The notes below the pieces were generated by a model. That model ran no database searches and was not told where the DNA came from. It worked only from the letters and a program-made list of their open reading frames with translations. From Nemertoderma westbladi (Eukaryota > Xenacoelomorpha > Nemertodermatida > Nemertodermatidae), in assembly GCA_032718475.1 (NCBI GenBank), contig JAUCBJ010006852.1, positions 1-33,870 on the forward strand: a stretch of 33,870 bases of DNA, read 5' to 3'. Positions 1 through 14,297 of this stretch are shown here, in pieces; position 1 is the stretch's first letter, and the number at the start of each line of letters is the position of its first letter. A program made the position numbers and the translations under genes.

Positions 1-442
1 GGCAGGTTAAACTGCTGAAGGTCTATAAAAGCGCGTACAATGTATACCGGGTTAACTCCTCCGAAACTATAGCTCGTCCGTCAATAAAAGTTATATAAAT
101 CGACGCAGCTCAACCCCAGGATGTGGATAAAAAAATTCGAAAAAATTGAAAAAAATTATTAAAGTGTCTTTTTGTTATTCGAAAAATAACACATTTATTT
201 TTCTACTTCCTTCCAACTTATGCCTGTTGGCGGTTATAAATTCATTCACTCATGCCAAAGCACGGGCTGTGCCATTATGATTATGATGTACTCTGTCAAA
301 CATACTGTACTGTGTTCCCTAGAAAATAGTCACACAAAAAGTTCAATTAATTTACTATTTTTTCTAAGGGGAGGTGGGGGGGGGGGGGGGGGGCGCCAAA
401 ATCGTGGCGCGCCCCCCCCTGCCACAAACATCAGCTACACCA
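1..442. other. AT-rich left flank, no gene seen
   Basis: No coding region is supported here. The stretch holds A/T runs and a small hairpin at 173-191 (arms TGTTATT and AATAACA, loop CGAAA), and it ends in a G tract. The open frames that cross it run into the G tract or the minisatellite and look accidental. Bases 2-35 resemble, in inverted orientation, the segment just right of minisatellite A at 15825-15856. Confidence 0.6.
371..420. repeat. G18 tract with GC-rich foldback
   Basis: An uninterrupted run of 18 G lies at 376-393. It is followed by CGCC, an 8-base loop, GGCGC and then a run of C, so the G run can fold back on the C run about 12 bases away. The tract could also form a G-quadruplex. 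It sits about 25 bp before minisatellite A begins. Homopolymers of this kind are prone to length errors in sequencing, so the exact length is uncertain. Confidence 0.75.
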
Positions 443-3001
443 CTGGTTACATTCACTGTGATTGGTCCAAGGACTCTGGTACTGAGAGTTACTGTGATTA
501 GTCCAAGGCCTCTGGTGCTGTGAGTTACAGTACTTTGTGATTGGTCCATGGCCTGTGGTACTGTGAGTTACATTCACTGTGATTGGTCTAAGGCCTCTGG
601 TACTGAGAGTTACAGGACATTGTGATTGGTCTAAGGCCTCTGGTACTGTGAGTTACAGTACATTGTGATTGGTCCATGGCCTCTGGTACTGTGAGTTACA
701 GTACATTGTGATTGGTCCAAGGCCTCTGGTACTGAGAGTTACTGTGATTGGTCCAAGGCCTCTGGTACTGAGAGTTACAGAACATTGTGATTGGTCTAAG
801 GCCTCTGGTACTGTGAGTTACATTCACTGTGATTGGTCCAAGGACTCTGGTACTGAGAGTTACTGTGATTAGTCCAAGGCCTCTGGTGCTGTGAGTTACA
901 GTACTTTGTGATTGGTCCATGGCCTCTGGTACTGTGAGTTACATTCACTGTGATTGGTCCAAGGACTCTGGTACTGAGAGTTACTGTGATTGGTCCAAGG
1001 CCTCTGGTACTGTGAGTTACATTCACTGTGATTGGTCCAAGGACTCTGGTACTGAGAGTTACTGTGAGTGATCCAAGGCCTCTGGTACTGAGAGTTACTG
1101 TGATTGGTCCATGGCCTCTGGTACTGTGAGTTACATTCACTGTGATTGGTCCAAGGCCTCTGGTACTGTGAGTTACATTCACTGTGATTGGTCCAAGGCC
1201 TCTGGTACTGTGAGTTACATTCACTGTGATTGGTCCAAGGCCTCTGGTACTGTGAGTTACATTCACTGTGATTGGTCCAAGGCCTCTGGTACTGAGAGTT
1301 ACAGTACATTGTGATTGGTCCAAGGCCTCTGGTACTGAGAGTTACTGTGATTAGTCCAAGGCCTCTGGTGCTGTGAGTTACAGTACTTTGTGATTGGTCT
1401 ATGGCCTCTGGTACTGTGAGTTACAGTACTTTGTGATTGGTCTAAGGCCTCTGGTACTGAGAGTTACTGTGATTGGTCCAAGGCCTCTGGTACTGTGAGT
1501 TACATTCACTGTGATTGGTCCAAGGCCTCTGGTACTGAGAGTTACAGTACATTGTGATTGGTCTAAGGCCTCTGGTACTGAGAGTTACTGTGATTGGTCC
1601 ATGGCCTCTGGTGCTGTGAGTTACAGTACTTTGTGATTGGTCCATGGCCTGTGGTACTGTGAGTTACATTCACTGTGATTGGTCCAAGGCCTCTGGTACT
1701 GTGAGTTACAGAACATTGTGATTGGTCTAAGGCCTCTGGTACTGAGAGTTACTGTGATTGGTCCATGGCCTCTGGTGCTGTGAGTTACAGTACTTTGTGA
1801 TTGGTCCATGGCCTGTGGTACTGTGAGTTACATTCACTGTGATTAGTCCAAGGCCTATGGTACTGAGAGTTACAGGACATTGTGATTGGTCCAAGGCCTC
1901 TGGTACTGAGAGTTACTGTGATTGGTCCATGGCCTCTGGTACTGAGAGTTACATTCACTGTGATTGGTCCAAGGCCTCTGGTACTGAGAGTTACTGTGAT
2001 TAGTCCAAGGCCTCTGGTACTGTGAGTTACAGAACATTGTGATTGGTCTAAGGCCTCTGGTACTGTGAGTTACATTCACTGTGATTGGTCCATGGCCTCT
2101 GGTACTGAGAGTTACATTCACTGTGATTGGTCCAAGGCCTCTGGTACTGAGAGTTACTGTGATTAGTCCAAGGCCTCTGGTACTGTGAGTTACAGTACTT
2201 TGTGATTGGTCCAAGGCCTCTGGTACTGAGAGTTACTGTGATTGGTCCATGGCCTCTGGTACTGTGAGTTACAGTACTTTGTGATTGGTCTAAGGCCTCT
2301 GGTACTGAGAGTTACAGTACTTTGTGATTGGTCTAAGGCCTCTGGTACTGTGAGTTACAGTACTTTGTGATTGGTCTAAGGCCTCTGGTGCTGTGAGTTA
2401 CAGTACTTTGTGATTGGTCTAAGGCCTCTGGTACTGAGAGTTACAGTACTTTGTGATTGGTCCAAGGACTCTGGTACTGAGAGTTACTGTGAATGGTCCA
2501 TGGCCTCTGGTACTGAGAGTTACAGTACATTGTGATTGGTCCAAGGACTCTGGTACTGAGAGTTACTGTGATTGGTCCATGGCCTCTGGTACTGAGAGTT
2601 ACAGTACATTGTGATTGGTCCAAGGCCTCTGGTACTGAGAGTTACAGAACATTGTGATTGGTCTAAGGCCTCTGGTACTGAGAGTTACTGTGATTAGTCC
2701 AAGGCCTCTGGTACTGAGAGTTACAGTACTTTGTGATTGGTCTAAGGCCTCTGGTACTGTGAGTTACAGAACATTGTGATTGGTCTAAGGCCTCTGGTAC
2801 TGAGAGTTACTGTGATTAGTCCAAGGCCTCTGGTACTGAGAGTTACAGTACTTTGTGATTGGTCCAAGGCCTCTGGTACTGAGAGTTACAGAACATTGTG
2901 ATTGGTCTAAGGCCTCTGGTACTGAGAGTTACTGTGATTAGTCCAAGGCCTCTGGTACTGAGAGTTACAGTACTTTGTGATTGGTCTAAGGCCTCTGGTA
3001 C

Positions 3002-4020
3002 TGTGAGTTACATTCACTGTGATTGGTCTAAGGCCTCTGGTACTGTGAGTTACAGAACATTGTGATTGGTCCAAGGACTCTGGTACTGAGAGTTACTGTG
3101 ATTGGTCCATGGCCTCTGGTACTGAGAGTTACAGTACATTGTGATTGGTCCAAGGACTCTGGTACTGAGAGTTACTGTGATTGGTCCATGGCCTCTGGTA
3201 CTGAGAGTTACAGTACATTGTGATTGGTCCAAGGCCTCTGGTACTGAGAGTTACAGTACTTTGTGATTGGTCTAAGGCCTCTGGTACTGTGAGTTACAGA
3301 ACATTGTGATTGGTCTAAGGCCTCTGGTACTGAGAGTTACTGTGATTAGTCCAAGGCCTCTGGTACTGAGAGTTACAGTACTTTGTGATTGGTCCAAGGC
3401 CTCTGGTACTGAGAGTTACAGAACATTGTGATTGGTCTAAGGCCTCTGGTACTGAGAGTTACTGTGATTAGTCCAAGGCCTCTGGTACTGAGAGTTACAG
3501 TACTTTGTGATTGGTCTAAGGCCTCTGGTACTGAGAGTTACTGTGATTAGTCCAAGGCCTCTGGTACTGAGAGTTACAGTACTTTGTGATTGGTCCAAGG
3601 CCTCTGGTACTGAGAGTTACAGAACATTGTGATTGGTCTAAGGCCTCTGGTACTGAGAGTTACTGTGATTAGTCCAAGGCCTCTGGTACTGAGAGTTACA
3701 GTACTTTGTGATTGGTCTAAGGCCTCTGGTACTGTGAGTTACATTCACTGTGATTGGTCTAAGGCCTCTGGTACTGTGAGTTACAGAACATTGTGATTGG
3801 TCCAAGGACTCTGGTACTGAGAGTTACTGTGATTGGTCCATGGCCTCTGGTACTGAGAGTTACAGTACATTGTGATTGGTCCAAGGACTCTGGTACTGAG
3901 AGTTACTGTGATTGGTCCATGGCCTCTGGTACTGAGAGTTACAGTACATTGTGATTGGTCCAAGGCCTCTGGTACTGAGAGTTACAGTACTTTGTGATTG
4001 GTCTAAGGCCTCTGGTACTG
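3002..4020 (+). repeat. 731-bp spaced duplication in array A
   Basis: The order of core and linker variants from about 3002 to 3290 recurs from about 3733 to 4020, a 731-bp offset. A further copy pair at about 4025-4243 and 4620-4838 is offset by 595 bp. These are block duplications of many units rather than single-unit slippage. Confidence 0.8.
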
Positions 4021-4303
4021 TGAGTTACAGTACATTGTGATTGGTCCAAGGACTCTGGTACTGAGAGTTACTGTGATTGGTCCATGGCCTCTGGTACTGA
4101 GAGTTACAGTACATTGTGATTGGTCCAAGGACTCTGGTACTGAGAGTTACTGTGATTGGTCTAAGGCCTCTGGTACTGAGAGTTACTGTGATTGGTCCAT
4201 GGCCTCTGGTGCTGTGAGTTACAGTACTTTGTGATTGGTCCATGGCCTGTGGTACTGTGAGTTACATTCACTGTGATTAGTCCAAGGCCTCTGGTACTGA
4301 GAG

Positions 4304-4644
4304 TTACAGGACATTGTGATTGGTCCAAGGACTCTGGTACTGAGAGTTACTGTGATTGGTCCATGGCCTCTGGTACTGAGAGTTACAGTACATTGTGATT
4401 GGTCCAAGGACTCTGGTACTGAGAGTTACTGTGATTGGTCCATGGCCTCTGGTACTGAGAGTTACAGTACATTGTGATTGGTCCAAGGACTCTGGTACTG
4501 AGAGTTACTGTGATTGGTCCATGGCCTCTGGTACTGAGAGTTACAGTACATTGTGATTGGTCCAAGGACTCTGGTACTGAGAGTTACTGTGATTGGTCTA
4601 AGGCCTCTGGTACTGAGAGTTACAGAACATTGTGATTGGTCCAA
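4304..4644 (+). repeat. 79-bp higher-order repeat in array A
   Basis: A dimer of one 36-bp unit (CCAAGGACT core with TGT linker) and one 43-bp unit (CCATGGCCT core with a 10-bp linker) repeats head to tail with a 79-bp period for about four copies. The same dimer recurs near 3060-3230, 3790-3960 and 5720-5970. This is local amplification of a two-unit module. Confidence 0.85.
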
Positions 4645-6639
4645 GGACTCTGGTACTGAGAGTTACTGTGATTGGTCCATGGCCTCTGGTACTGAGAGTT
4701 ACAGTACATTGTGATTGGTCCAAGGACTCTGGTACTGAGAGTTACTGTGATTGGTCTAAGGCCTCTGGTACTGAGAGTTACTGTGATTGGTCCATGGCCT
4801 CTGGTGCTGTGAGTTACAGTACTTTGTGATTGGTCCATGGCCTGTGGTACTGTGAGTTACATTCACTGTGATTAGTCCAAGGCCTCTGGTACTGAGAGTT
4901 ACAGGACATTGTGATTGGTCTAAGGCCTCTGGTACTGTGAGTTACAGAACATTGTGATTGGTCCAAGGACTCTGGTACTGAGAGTTACTGTGATTGGTCC
5001 ATGGCCTCTGGTACTGAGAGTTACAGTACATTGTGATTGGTCCAAGGACTCTGGTACTGAGAGTTACTGTGATTGGTCTAAGGCCTCTGGTACTGAGAGT
5101 TACTGTGATTAGTCCAAGGCCTCTGGTACTGTGAGTTACAGTACTTTGTGATTGGTCCAAGGCCTCTGGTACTGTGAGTTACAGTACTTTGTGATTGGTC
5201 CAAGGCCTCTGGTACTGAGAGTTACTGTGATTAGTCCAAGGCCTCTGGTACTGTGAGTTACAGAACATTGTGATTGGTCTAAGGCCTCTGGTACTGTGAG
5301 TTACATTCACTGTGATTGGTCCATGGCCTCTGGTACTGAGAGTTACTGTGATTAGTCCAAGGCCTCTGGTACTGTGAGTTACAGTACTTTGTGATTGGTC
5401 CAAGGCCTCTGGTACTGAGATTTACTGTGATTGGTCCATGGCCTCTGGTACTGTGAGTTACAGTACTTTGTGATTGGTCTAAGGCCTCTGGTACTGAGAG
5501 TTACAGTACTTTGTGATTGGTCTAAGGCCTCTGGTACTGTGAGTTACAGTACTTTGTGATTGGTCTAAGGCCTCTGGTGCTGTGAGTTACAGTACTTTGT
5601 GATTGGTCTAAGGCCTCTGGTACTGAGAGTTACAGTACTTTGTGATTGGTCTAAGGCCTCTGGTACTGTGAGTTACATTCACTGTGATTGGTCTAAGGCC
5701 TCTGGTACTGTGAGTTACAGAACATTGTGATTGGTCCAAGGACTCTGGTACTGAGAGTTACTGTGATTGGTCCATGGCCTCTGGTACTGAGAGTTACAGT
5801 ACATTGTGATTGGTCCAAGGACTCTGGTACTGAGAGTTACTGTGATTGGTCCATGGCCTCTGGTACTGAGAGTTACAGTACATTGTGATTGGTCCAAGGC
5901 CTCTGGTACTGAGAGTTACTGTGATTGGTCCATGGCCTCTGGTACTGAGAGTTACAGTACATTGTGATTGGTCCAAGGCCTCTGGTACTGAGAGTTACTG
6001 TGATTAGTCCAAGGCCTCTGGTACTGAGAGTTACAGTACTTTGTGATTAGTCCAAGGCCTCTGGTACTGTGAGTTACAGAACATTGTGATTGGTCCATGG
6101 CCTCTGGTGCTGTGAGTTACAGTACATTGTGATTGGTCCAAGGCCTCTGGTACTGAGAGTTACTGTGATTGGTCCATGGCCTCTGGTACTGAGAGTTACA
6201 GTACATTGTGATTGGTCCATGGCCTCTGGTACTGAGAGTTACTGTGATTAGTCCAAGGCCTCTGGTACTGTGAGTTACAGAACATTGTGATTGGTCTAAG
6301 GCCTCTGGTACTGTGAGTTACATTCACTGTGATTGGTCCAAGGACTCTGGTACTGAGAGTTACTGTGATTGGTCCATGGCCTCTGGTACTGTGAGTTACA
6401 GTACTTTGTGATTGGTCTAAGGCCTCTGGTACTGTGAGTTACAGAACATTGTGATTGGTCCATGGCCTCTGGTGCTGTGAGTTACAGTACATTGTGATTG
6501 GTCCAAGGCCTCTGGTACTGAGAGTTACTGTGATTGGTCCATGGCCTCTGGTACTGTGAGTTACAGTACTTTGTGATTGGTCTAAGGCCTCTGGTACTGA
6601 GAGTTACAGTACTTTGTGATTGGTCTAAGGCCTCTGGTA

Positions 6640-8600
6640 CTGAGAGTTACAGTACATTGTGATTGGTCCATGGCCTCTGGTGCTGTGAGTTACAGTACTT
6701 TGTGATTGGTCTAAGGCCTCTGGTACTGAGAGTTACAGTACTTTGTGATTGGTCTAAGGCCTCTGGTACTGTGAGTTACAGTACTTTGTGATTGGTCTAA
6801 GGCCTCTGGTACTGTGAGTTACAGTACTTTGTGATTGGTCTAAGGCCTCTGGTGCTGTGAGTTACAGTACTTTGTGATTGGTCTAAGGCCTCTGGTACTG
6901 TGAGTTACAGAACATTGTGATTGGTCCATGGCCTCTGGTGCTGTGAGTTACAGTACATTGTGATTGGTCCAAGGCCTCTGGTACTGAGAGTTACTGTGAT
7001 TGGTCCATGGCCTCTGGTACTGTGAGTTACAGTACTTTGTGATTGGTCTAAGGCCTCTGGTACTGAGAGTTACAGTACTTTGTGATTGGTCTAAGGCCTC
7101 TGGTACTGAGAGTTACAGTACATTGTGATTGGTCCATGGCCTCTGGTGCTGTGAGTTACAGTACTTTGTGATTGGTCTAAGGCCTCTGGTACTGAGAGTT
7201 ACAGTACATTGTGATTGGTCCATGGCCTCTGGTGCTGTGAGTTACAGTACTTTGTGATTGGTCTAAGGCCTCTGGTACTGAGAGTTACAGTACTTTGTGA
7301 TTGGTCTAAGGCCTCTGGTACTGTGAGTTACAGAACATTGTGATTGGTCCATGGCCTCTGGTGCTGTGAGTTACAGTACATTGTGATTGGTCCAAGGCCT
7401 CTGGTACTGAGAGTTACTGTGATTGGTCCAAGGACTCTGGTACTGAGAGTTACTGTGATTGGTCCATGGCCTCTGGTACTGAGAGTTACAGAACATTGTG
7501 ATTGGTCCAAGGCCTCTGGTACTGTGAGTTACAGAACATTGTGATTGGTCCATGGCCTCTGGTGCTGTGAGTTACAGTACATTGTGATTGGTCCAAGGCC
7601 TCTGGTACTGAGAGTTACTGTGATTGGTCCATGGCCTCTGGTACTGAGAGTTACAGTACATTGTGATTGGTCCATGGCCTCTGGTACTGAGAGTTACAGT
7701 ACATTGTGATTGGTCCATGGCCTCTGGTGCTGTGAGTTACAGTACTTTGTGATTGGTCTAAGGCCTCTGGTACTGAGAGTTACAGTACTTTGTGATTGGT
7801 CTAAGGCCTCTGGTACTGTGAGTTACAGTACTTTGTGATTGGTCTAAGGCCTCTGGTACTGTGAGTTACAGTACTTTGTGATTGGTCTAAGGCCTCTGGT
7901 GCTGTGAGTTACAGTACTTTGTGATTGGTCTAAGGCCTCTGGTACTGTGAGTTACAGAACATTGTGATTGGTCCATGGCCTCTGGTGCTGTGAGTTACAG
8001 TACATTGTGATTGGTCCAAGGCCTCTGGTACTGAGAGTTACTGTGATTGGTCCATGGCCTCTGGTACTGTGAGTTACAGTACTTTGTGATTGGTCTAAGG
8101 CCTCTGGTACTGAGAGTTACAGTACTTTGTGATTGGTCTAAGGCCTCTGGTACTGAGAGTTACAGTACATTGTGATTGGTCCATGGCCTCTGGTGCTGTG
8201 AGTTACAGTACTTTGTGATTGGTCTAAGGCCTCTGGTACTGAGAGTTACAGTACATTGTGATTGGTCCATGGCCTCTGGTGCTGTGAGTTACAGTACTTT
8301 GTGATTGGTCTAAGGCCTCTGGTACTGAGAGTTACAGTACTTTGTGATTGGTCTAAGGCCTCTGGTACTGTGAGTTACAGAACATTGTGATTGGTCCATG
8401 GCCTCTGGTGCTGTGAGTTACAGTACATTGTGATTGGTCCAAGGCCTCTGGTACTGAGAGTTACTGTGATTGGTCCAAGGACTCTGGTACTGAGAGTTAC
8501 TGTGATTGGTCCATGGCTTCTGGTACTGAGAGTTACAGAACATTGTGATTGGTCCAAGGCCTCTGGTACTGTGAGTTACTGAACATTGTGATTGGTCCAA
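6640..8600 (+). repeat. 1,047-bp tandem block duplication in array A
   Basis: The variant order from about 6650 to 7553 repeats from about 7697 to 8600 with an offset of exactly 1,047 bp, checked at several anchor points (6901 and 7948, 7328 and 8375, 7371 and 8418). Very few differences were seen. One is GGCCTC versus GGCTTC near 8516. The event is probably a recent unequal exchange of about 25 units. Confidence 0.85.
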
Positions 8601-11600
8601 GGACTCTGGTACTGAGAGTTACTGTGATTGGTCCATGGCCTCTGGTACTGAGAGTTACAGTACATTGTGATTGGTCCAAGGCCTCTGGTACTGAGAGTTA
8701 CTGTGATTAGTCCAAGGCCTCTGGTACTGTGAGTTACAGAACATTGTGATTGGTCTAAGGCCTCTGGTACTGTGAGTTACATTCACTGTGATTGGTCCAA
8801 GGCCTCTGGTACTGAGAGTTACTGTGATTGGTCCAAGGACTCTGGTACTGAGAGTTACTGTGATTGGTCTAAGGCCTCTGGTACTGTGAGTTACAGAACA
8901 TTGTGATTGGTCCATGGCCTCTGGTGCTGTGAGTTACAGAACATTGTGATTGGTCCAAGGCCTCTGGTACTGAGAGTTACTGTGATTGGTCCATGGCCTC
9001 TGGTACTGAGAGTTACAGTACATTGTGATTGGTCCAAGGCCTCTGGTACTGAGAGTTACATTCACTGTGATTGGTCCAAGGCCTCTGGTACTGAGAGTTA
9101 CTGTGATTAGTCCAAGGCCTCTGGTACTGTGAGTTACAGAACATTGTGATTGGTCTAAGGCCTCTGGTACTGAGAGTTACTGTGATTAGTCCAAGGCCTC
9201 TGGTACTGAGAGTTACAGTACATTGTGATTGGTCCATGGCCTGTGGTACTGTGAGTTACATTCACTGTGATTGGTCTAAGGCCTCTGGTACTGAGAGTTA
9301 CAGGACATTGTGATTGGTCTAAGGCCTCTGGTACTGAGAGTTACATTCACTGTGATTGGTCCAAGGACTCTGGTACTGAGAGTTACTGTGATTGGTCCAT
9401 GGCCTCTGGTACTGTGAGTTACAGTACTTTGTGATTGGTCTAAGGCCTCTGGTACTGTGAGTTACTGTGATTGGTCCAAGGCCTCTGGTACTGTGAGTTA
9501 CAGAACATTGTGATTGGTCCATGGCCTCTGGTACTGTGAGTTACAGTACTTTGTGATTGGTCCATGGCCTCTGGTACTGAGAGTTACATTCACTGTGATT
9601 GGTCCAAGGACTCTGGTACTGAGAGTTACTGTGATTGGTCCATGGCCTCTGGTACTGTGAGTTACATTCACTGTGATTGGTCCAAGGACTCTGGTACTGT
9701 GAGTTACAGTACTTTGTGATTGGTCCATGGCCTCTGGTACTGTGAGTTACAGTACTTTGTGATTGGTCCATGGCCTCTGGTACTGTGAGTTACAGTACTT
9801 TGTGATTGGTCCATGGCCTCTGGTACTGAGAGTTACATTCACTGTGATTGGTCCAAGGACTCTGGTACTGAGAGTTACTGTGATTGGTCCATGGCCTCTG
9901 GTACTGTGAGTTACAGTACTTTGTGATTGGTCTAAGGCCTCTGGTACTGTGAGTTACAGAACATTGTGATTGGTCCATGGCCTCTGGTGCTGTGAGTTAC
10001 AGTACATTGTGATTGGTCCAAGGCCTCTGGTACTGAGAGTTACTGTGATTGGTCCATGGCCTCTGGTACTGTGAGTTACAGTACTTTGTGATTGGTCTAA
10101 GGCCTCTGGTACTGAGAGTTACAGTACTTTGTGATTGGTCTAAGGCCTCTGGTACTGAGAGTTACAGTACTTTGTGATTGGTCTAAGGCCTCTGGTACTG
10201 TGAGTTACAGAACATTGTGATTGGTCCATGGCCTCTGGTACTGAGAGTTACAGTACTTTGTGATTGGTCTAAGGCCTCTGGTACTGAGAGTTACTGTGAT
10301 TGGTCTAAGGCCTCTGGTACTGAGAGTTACAGTACTTTGTGATTGGTCTAAGGCCTCTGGTACTGTGAGTTACAGAACATTGTGATTGGTCCATGGCCTC
10401 TGGTACTGAGAGTTACAGTACATTGTGATTGGTCCAAGGACTCTGGTACTGAGAGTTACTGTGATTGGTCCATGGCCTCTGGTACTGAGAGTTACAGTAC
10501 ATTGTGATTGGTCCAAGGACTCTGGTACTGAGAGTTACTGTGATTGGTCCATGGCCTCTGGTACTGTGAGTTACAGTACTTTGTGATTGGTCTAAGGCCT
10601 CTGGTACTGTGAGTTACAGAACATTGTGATTGGTCCATGGCCTCTGGTACTGTGAGTTACAGTACATTGTGATTGGTCTAAGGCCTCTGGTGCTGTGAGT
10701 TACAGTACTTTGTGATTGGTCCATGGCCTCTGGTGCTGTGAGTTACAGTACATTGTGATTGGTCCAAGGCCTCTGGTACTGAGAGTTACTGTGATTGGTC
10801 CATGGCCTCTGGTACTGTGAGTTACAGTACTTTGTGATTGGTCTAAGGCCTCTGGTACTGAGAGTTACAGTACTTTGTGATTGGTCTAAGGCCTCTGGTA
10901 CTGAGAGTTACAGTACTTTGTGATTGGTCTAAGGCCTCTGGTACTGTGAGTTACAGAACATTGTGATTGGTCCATGGCCTCTGGTGCTGTGAGTTACAGT
11001 ACATTGTGATTGGTCCAAGGCCTCTGGTACTGAGAGTTACTGTGATTGGTCCATGGCCTCTGGTACTGAGAGTTACAGTACATTGTGATTGGTCCAAGGC
11101 CTCTGGTACTGAGAGTTACTGTGATTAGTCCAAGGCCTCTGGTACTGAGAGTTACAGTACTTTGTGATTGGTCTAAGGCCTCTGGTACTGTGAGTTACAG
11201 AACATTGTGATTGGTCCATGGCCTCTGGTGCTGTGAGTTACAGTACATTGTGATTGGTCCAAGGCCTCTGGTACTGAGAGTTACTGTGATTGGTCCATGG
11301 CCTCTGGTACTGAGAGTTACAGTACATTGTGATTGGTCCAAGGCCTCTGGTACTGAGAGTTACTGTGATTGGTCCATGGCCTCTGGTACTGTGAGTTACA
11401 GAACATTGTGATTGGTCTAAGGCCTCTGGTACTGTGAGTTACTGTGATTGGTCCATGGCCTCTGGTACTGTGAGTTACAGTACTTTGTGATTGGTCTAAG
11501 GCCTCTGGTACTGAGAGTTACAGTACTTTGTGATTGGTCTAAGGCCTCTGGTACTGAGAGTTACTGTGATTGGTCCAAGGCCTCTGGTGCTGTGAGTTAC

Positions 11601-13009
11601 AGAACATTGTGATTGGTCTAAGGCCTCTGGTACTGTGAGTTACAGTACTTTGTGATTGGTCCAAGGACTCTGGTACTGAGAGTTACTGTGATTGGTCTAA
11701 GGCCTCTGGTACTGAGAGTTACTGTGATTGGTCCAAGGCCTCTGGTACTGAGAGTTACTGTGATTGGTCTAAGGCCTCTGGTACTGTGAGTTACTGTGAT
11801 TGGTCCATGGCCTCTGGTACTGTGAGTTACAGTACTTTGTGATTGGTCTAAGGCCTCTGGTACTGAGAGTTACTGTGATTGGTCCAAGGCCTCTGGTGCT
11901 GTGAGTTACAGAACATTGTGATTGGTCTAAGGCCTCTGGTACTGTGAGTTACAGTACTTTGTGATTGGTCCAAGGACTCTGGTACTGAGAGTTACTGTGA
12001 TTGGTCTAAGGCCTCTGGTACTGAGAGTTACTGTGATTGGTCCAAGGCCTCTGGTACTGAGAGTTACTGTGATTGGTCTAAGGCCTCTGGTACTGAGAGT
12101 TACTGTGATTGGTCTAAGGCCTCTGGTACTGAGAGTTACTGTGATTGGTCTAAGGCCTCTGGTACTGTGAGTTACAGTACTTTGTGATTGGTCTAAGGCC
12201 TCTGGTACTGTGAGTTACATTCACTGTGATTGGTCTAAGGCCTCTGGTACTGAGAGTTACAGTACATTGTGATTGGTCTAAGGCCTCTGGTACTGAGAGT
12301 TACTGTGATTGGTCCAAGGCCTCTGGTGCTGTGAGTTACAGAACATTGTGATTGGTCTAAGGCCTCTGGTACTGTGAGTTACAGTACTTTGTGATTGGTC
12401 CAAGAACTCTGGTACTGAGAGTTACTGTGATTGGTCTAAGGCCTCTGGTACTGAGAGTTACTGTGATTGGTCCAAGGCCTCTGGTACTGAGAGTTACTGT
12501 GATTGGTCTAAGGCCTCTGGTACTGAGAGTTACTGTGATTGGTCTAAGGCCTCTGGTACTGAGAGTTACTGTGATTGGTCTAAGGCCTCTGGTACTGTGA
12601 GTTACAGTACTTTGTGATTGGTCTAAGGCCTCTGGTACTGTGAGTTACAGAACATTGTGATTGGTCCAAGGACTCTGGTACTGAGAGTTACAGTACTTTG
12701 TGATTGGTCTAAGGCCTCTGGTACTGTGAGTTACAGAACATTGTGATTGGTCCAAGGACTCTGGTACTGAGAGTTACAGTACATTGTGATTGGTCCAAGG
12801 ACTCTGGTACTGAGAGTTACTGTGATTAGTCCAAGGCCTCTGGTGCTGTGAGTTACAGTACTTTGTGATTGGTCTAAGGCCTCTGGTACTGAGAGTTACT
12901 GTGATTGGTCTAAGGCCTCTGGTACTGTGAGTTACAGAACATTGTGATTGGTCCAAGGACTCTGGTACTGAGAGTTACAGTACATTGTGATTGGTCCATG
13001 GACTCTGGT

Positions 13010-13860
13010 ACTGAGAGTTACAGTCACTGTGATTGGTCCAAGGACTCTGGTACTGAGAGTTACTGTGATTAGTCCAAGGCCTCTGGTGCTGTGAGTTACA
13101 GTACTTTGTGATTGGTCTAAGGCCTCTGGTACTGAGAGTTACTGTGATTAGTCCAAGGCCTCTGGTACTGTGAGTTACTGTGATTGGTCTAAGGCCTCTG
13201 GTACTGTGAGTTACATTCACTGTGATTGGTCCAAGGACTCTGGTACTGAGAGTTACTGTGATTAGTCCAAGGCCTCTGGTGCTGTGAGTTACAGTACTTT
13301 GTGATTGGTCTAAGGCCTCTGGTACTGAGAGTTACTGTGATTAGTCCAAGGCCTCTGGTGCTGAGAGTTACAGTACTTTGTGATTGGTCTAAGGCCTCTG
13401 GTACTGAGAGTTACTGTGATTAGTCCAAGGCCTCTGGTACTGTGAGTTACTGTGATTGGTCTAAGGCCTCTGGTACTGTGAGTTACATTCACTGTGATTG
13501 GTCCAAGGACTCTGGTACTGAGAGTTACTGTGATTAGTCCAAGGCCTCTGGTGCTGTGAGTTACAGTACTTTGTGATTGGTCTAAGGCCTCTGGTACTGA
13601 GAGTTACTGTGATTAGTCCAAGGCCTCTGGTACTGTGAGTTACTGTGATTGGTCTAAGGCCTCTGGTACTGTGAGTTACATTCACTGTGATTGGTCCAAG
13701 GACTCTGGTACTGAGAGTTACTGTGATTAGTCCAAGGCCTCTGGTGCTGTGAGTTACAGTACTTTGTGATTGGTCTAAGGCCTCTGGTACTGAGAGTTAC
13801 TGTGATTAGTCCAAGGCCTCTGGTACTGAGAGTTACATTCACTGTGATTGGTCCAAGGAC
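13010..13860 (+). repeat. 193-bp five-unit higher-order repeat in array A
   Basis: Five units of lengths 36, 43, 36, 36 and 42 bp (sum 193) repeat as a block. Anchor positions at 13220, 13492, 13685 and 13842 are spaced 272, 193 and 157 bp, which equals 193+79, 193 and 193-36. Copies therefore differ by gain or loss of whole units. Confidence 0.85.
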
Positions 13861-14085
13861 TCTGGTACTGAGAGTTACTGTGATTAGTCCAAGGCCTCTG
13901 GTGCTGTGAGTTACAGTACTTTGTGATTGGTCTAAGGCCTCTGGTACTGAGAGTTACTGTGATTAGTCCAAGGCCTCTGGTACTGTGAGTTACTGTGATT
14001 GGTCTAAGGCCTCTGGTACTGTGAGTTACAGTACTTTGTGATTGGTCTAAGGCCTCTGGTACTGTGAGTTACATTCACTGTGATT

Positions 14086-14297
14086 GGTCTAAGGCCTCTG
14101 GTACTGAGAGTTACTGTGATTGGTCTAAGGCCTCTGGTACTGAGAGTTACTGTGATTGGTCTAAGGCCTCTGGTACTGAGAGTTACTGTGATTGGTCTAA
14201 GGCCTCTGGTACTGAGAGTTACTGTGATTGGTCTAAGGCCTCTGGTACTGAGAGTTACTGTGATTGGTCTAAGGCCTCTGGTACTGTGAGTTACAGT
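14086..14297 (+). repeat. Run of homogeneous 36-bp units in array A
   Basis: About six consecutive units with the short TGT linker and the CTAAGG core variant lie head to tail. Because 36 is divisible by three, all frames stay open, which explains the overlapping open frames of 69 and 80 codons here. No coding function is inferred. Confidence 0.8.

Noticed and set aside
796-1323. 175- and 137-codon antisense open frames (and many of 60-86 codons) in array A
   Set aside because: They arise because 36- and 42-bp units are multiples of three and lack stops in some frames. They shift at 43-bp units, overlap in several frames, and encode only short repeated peptides with no start or regulatory context.
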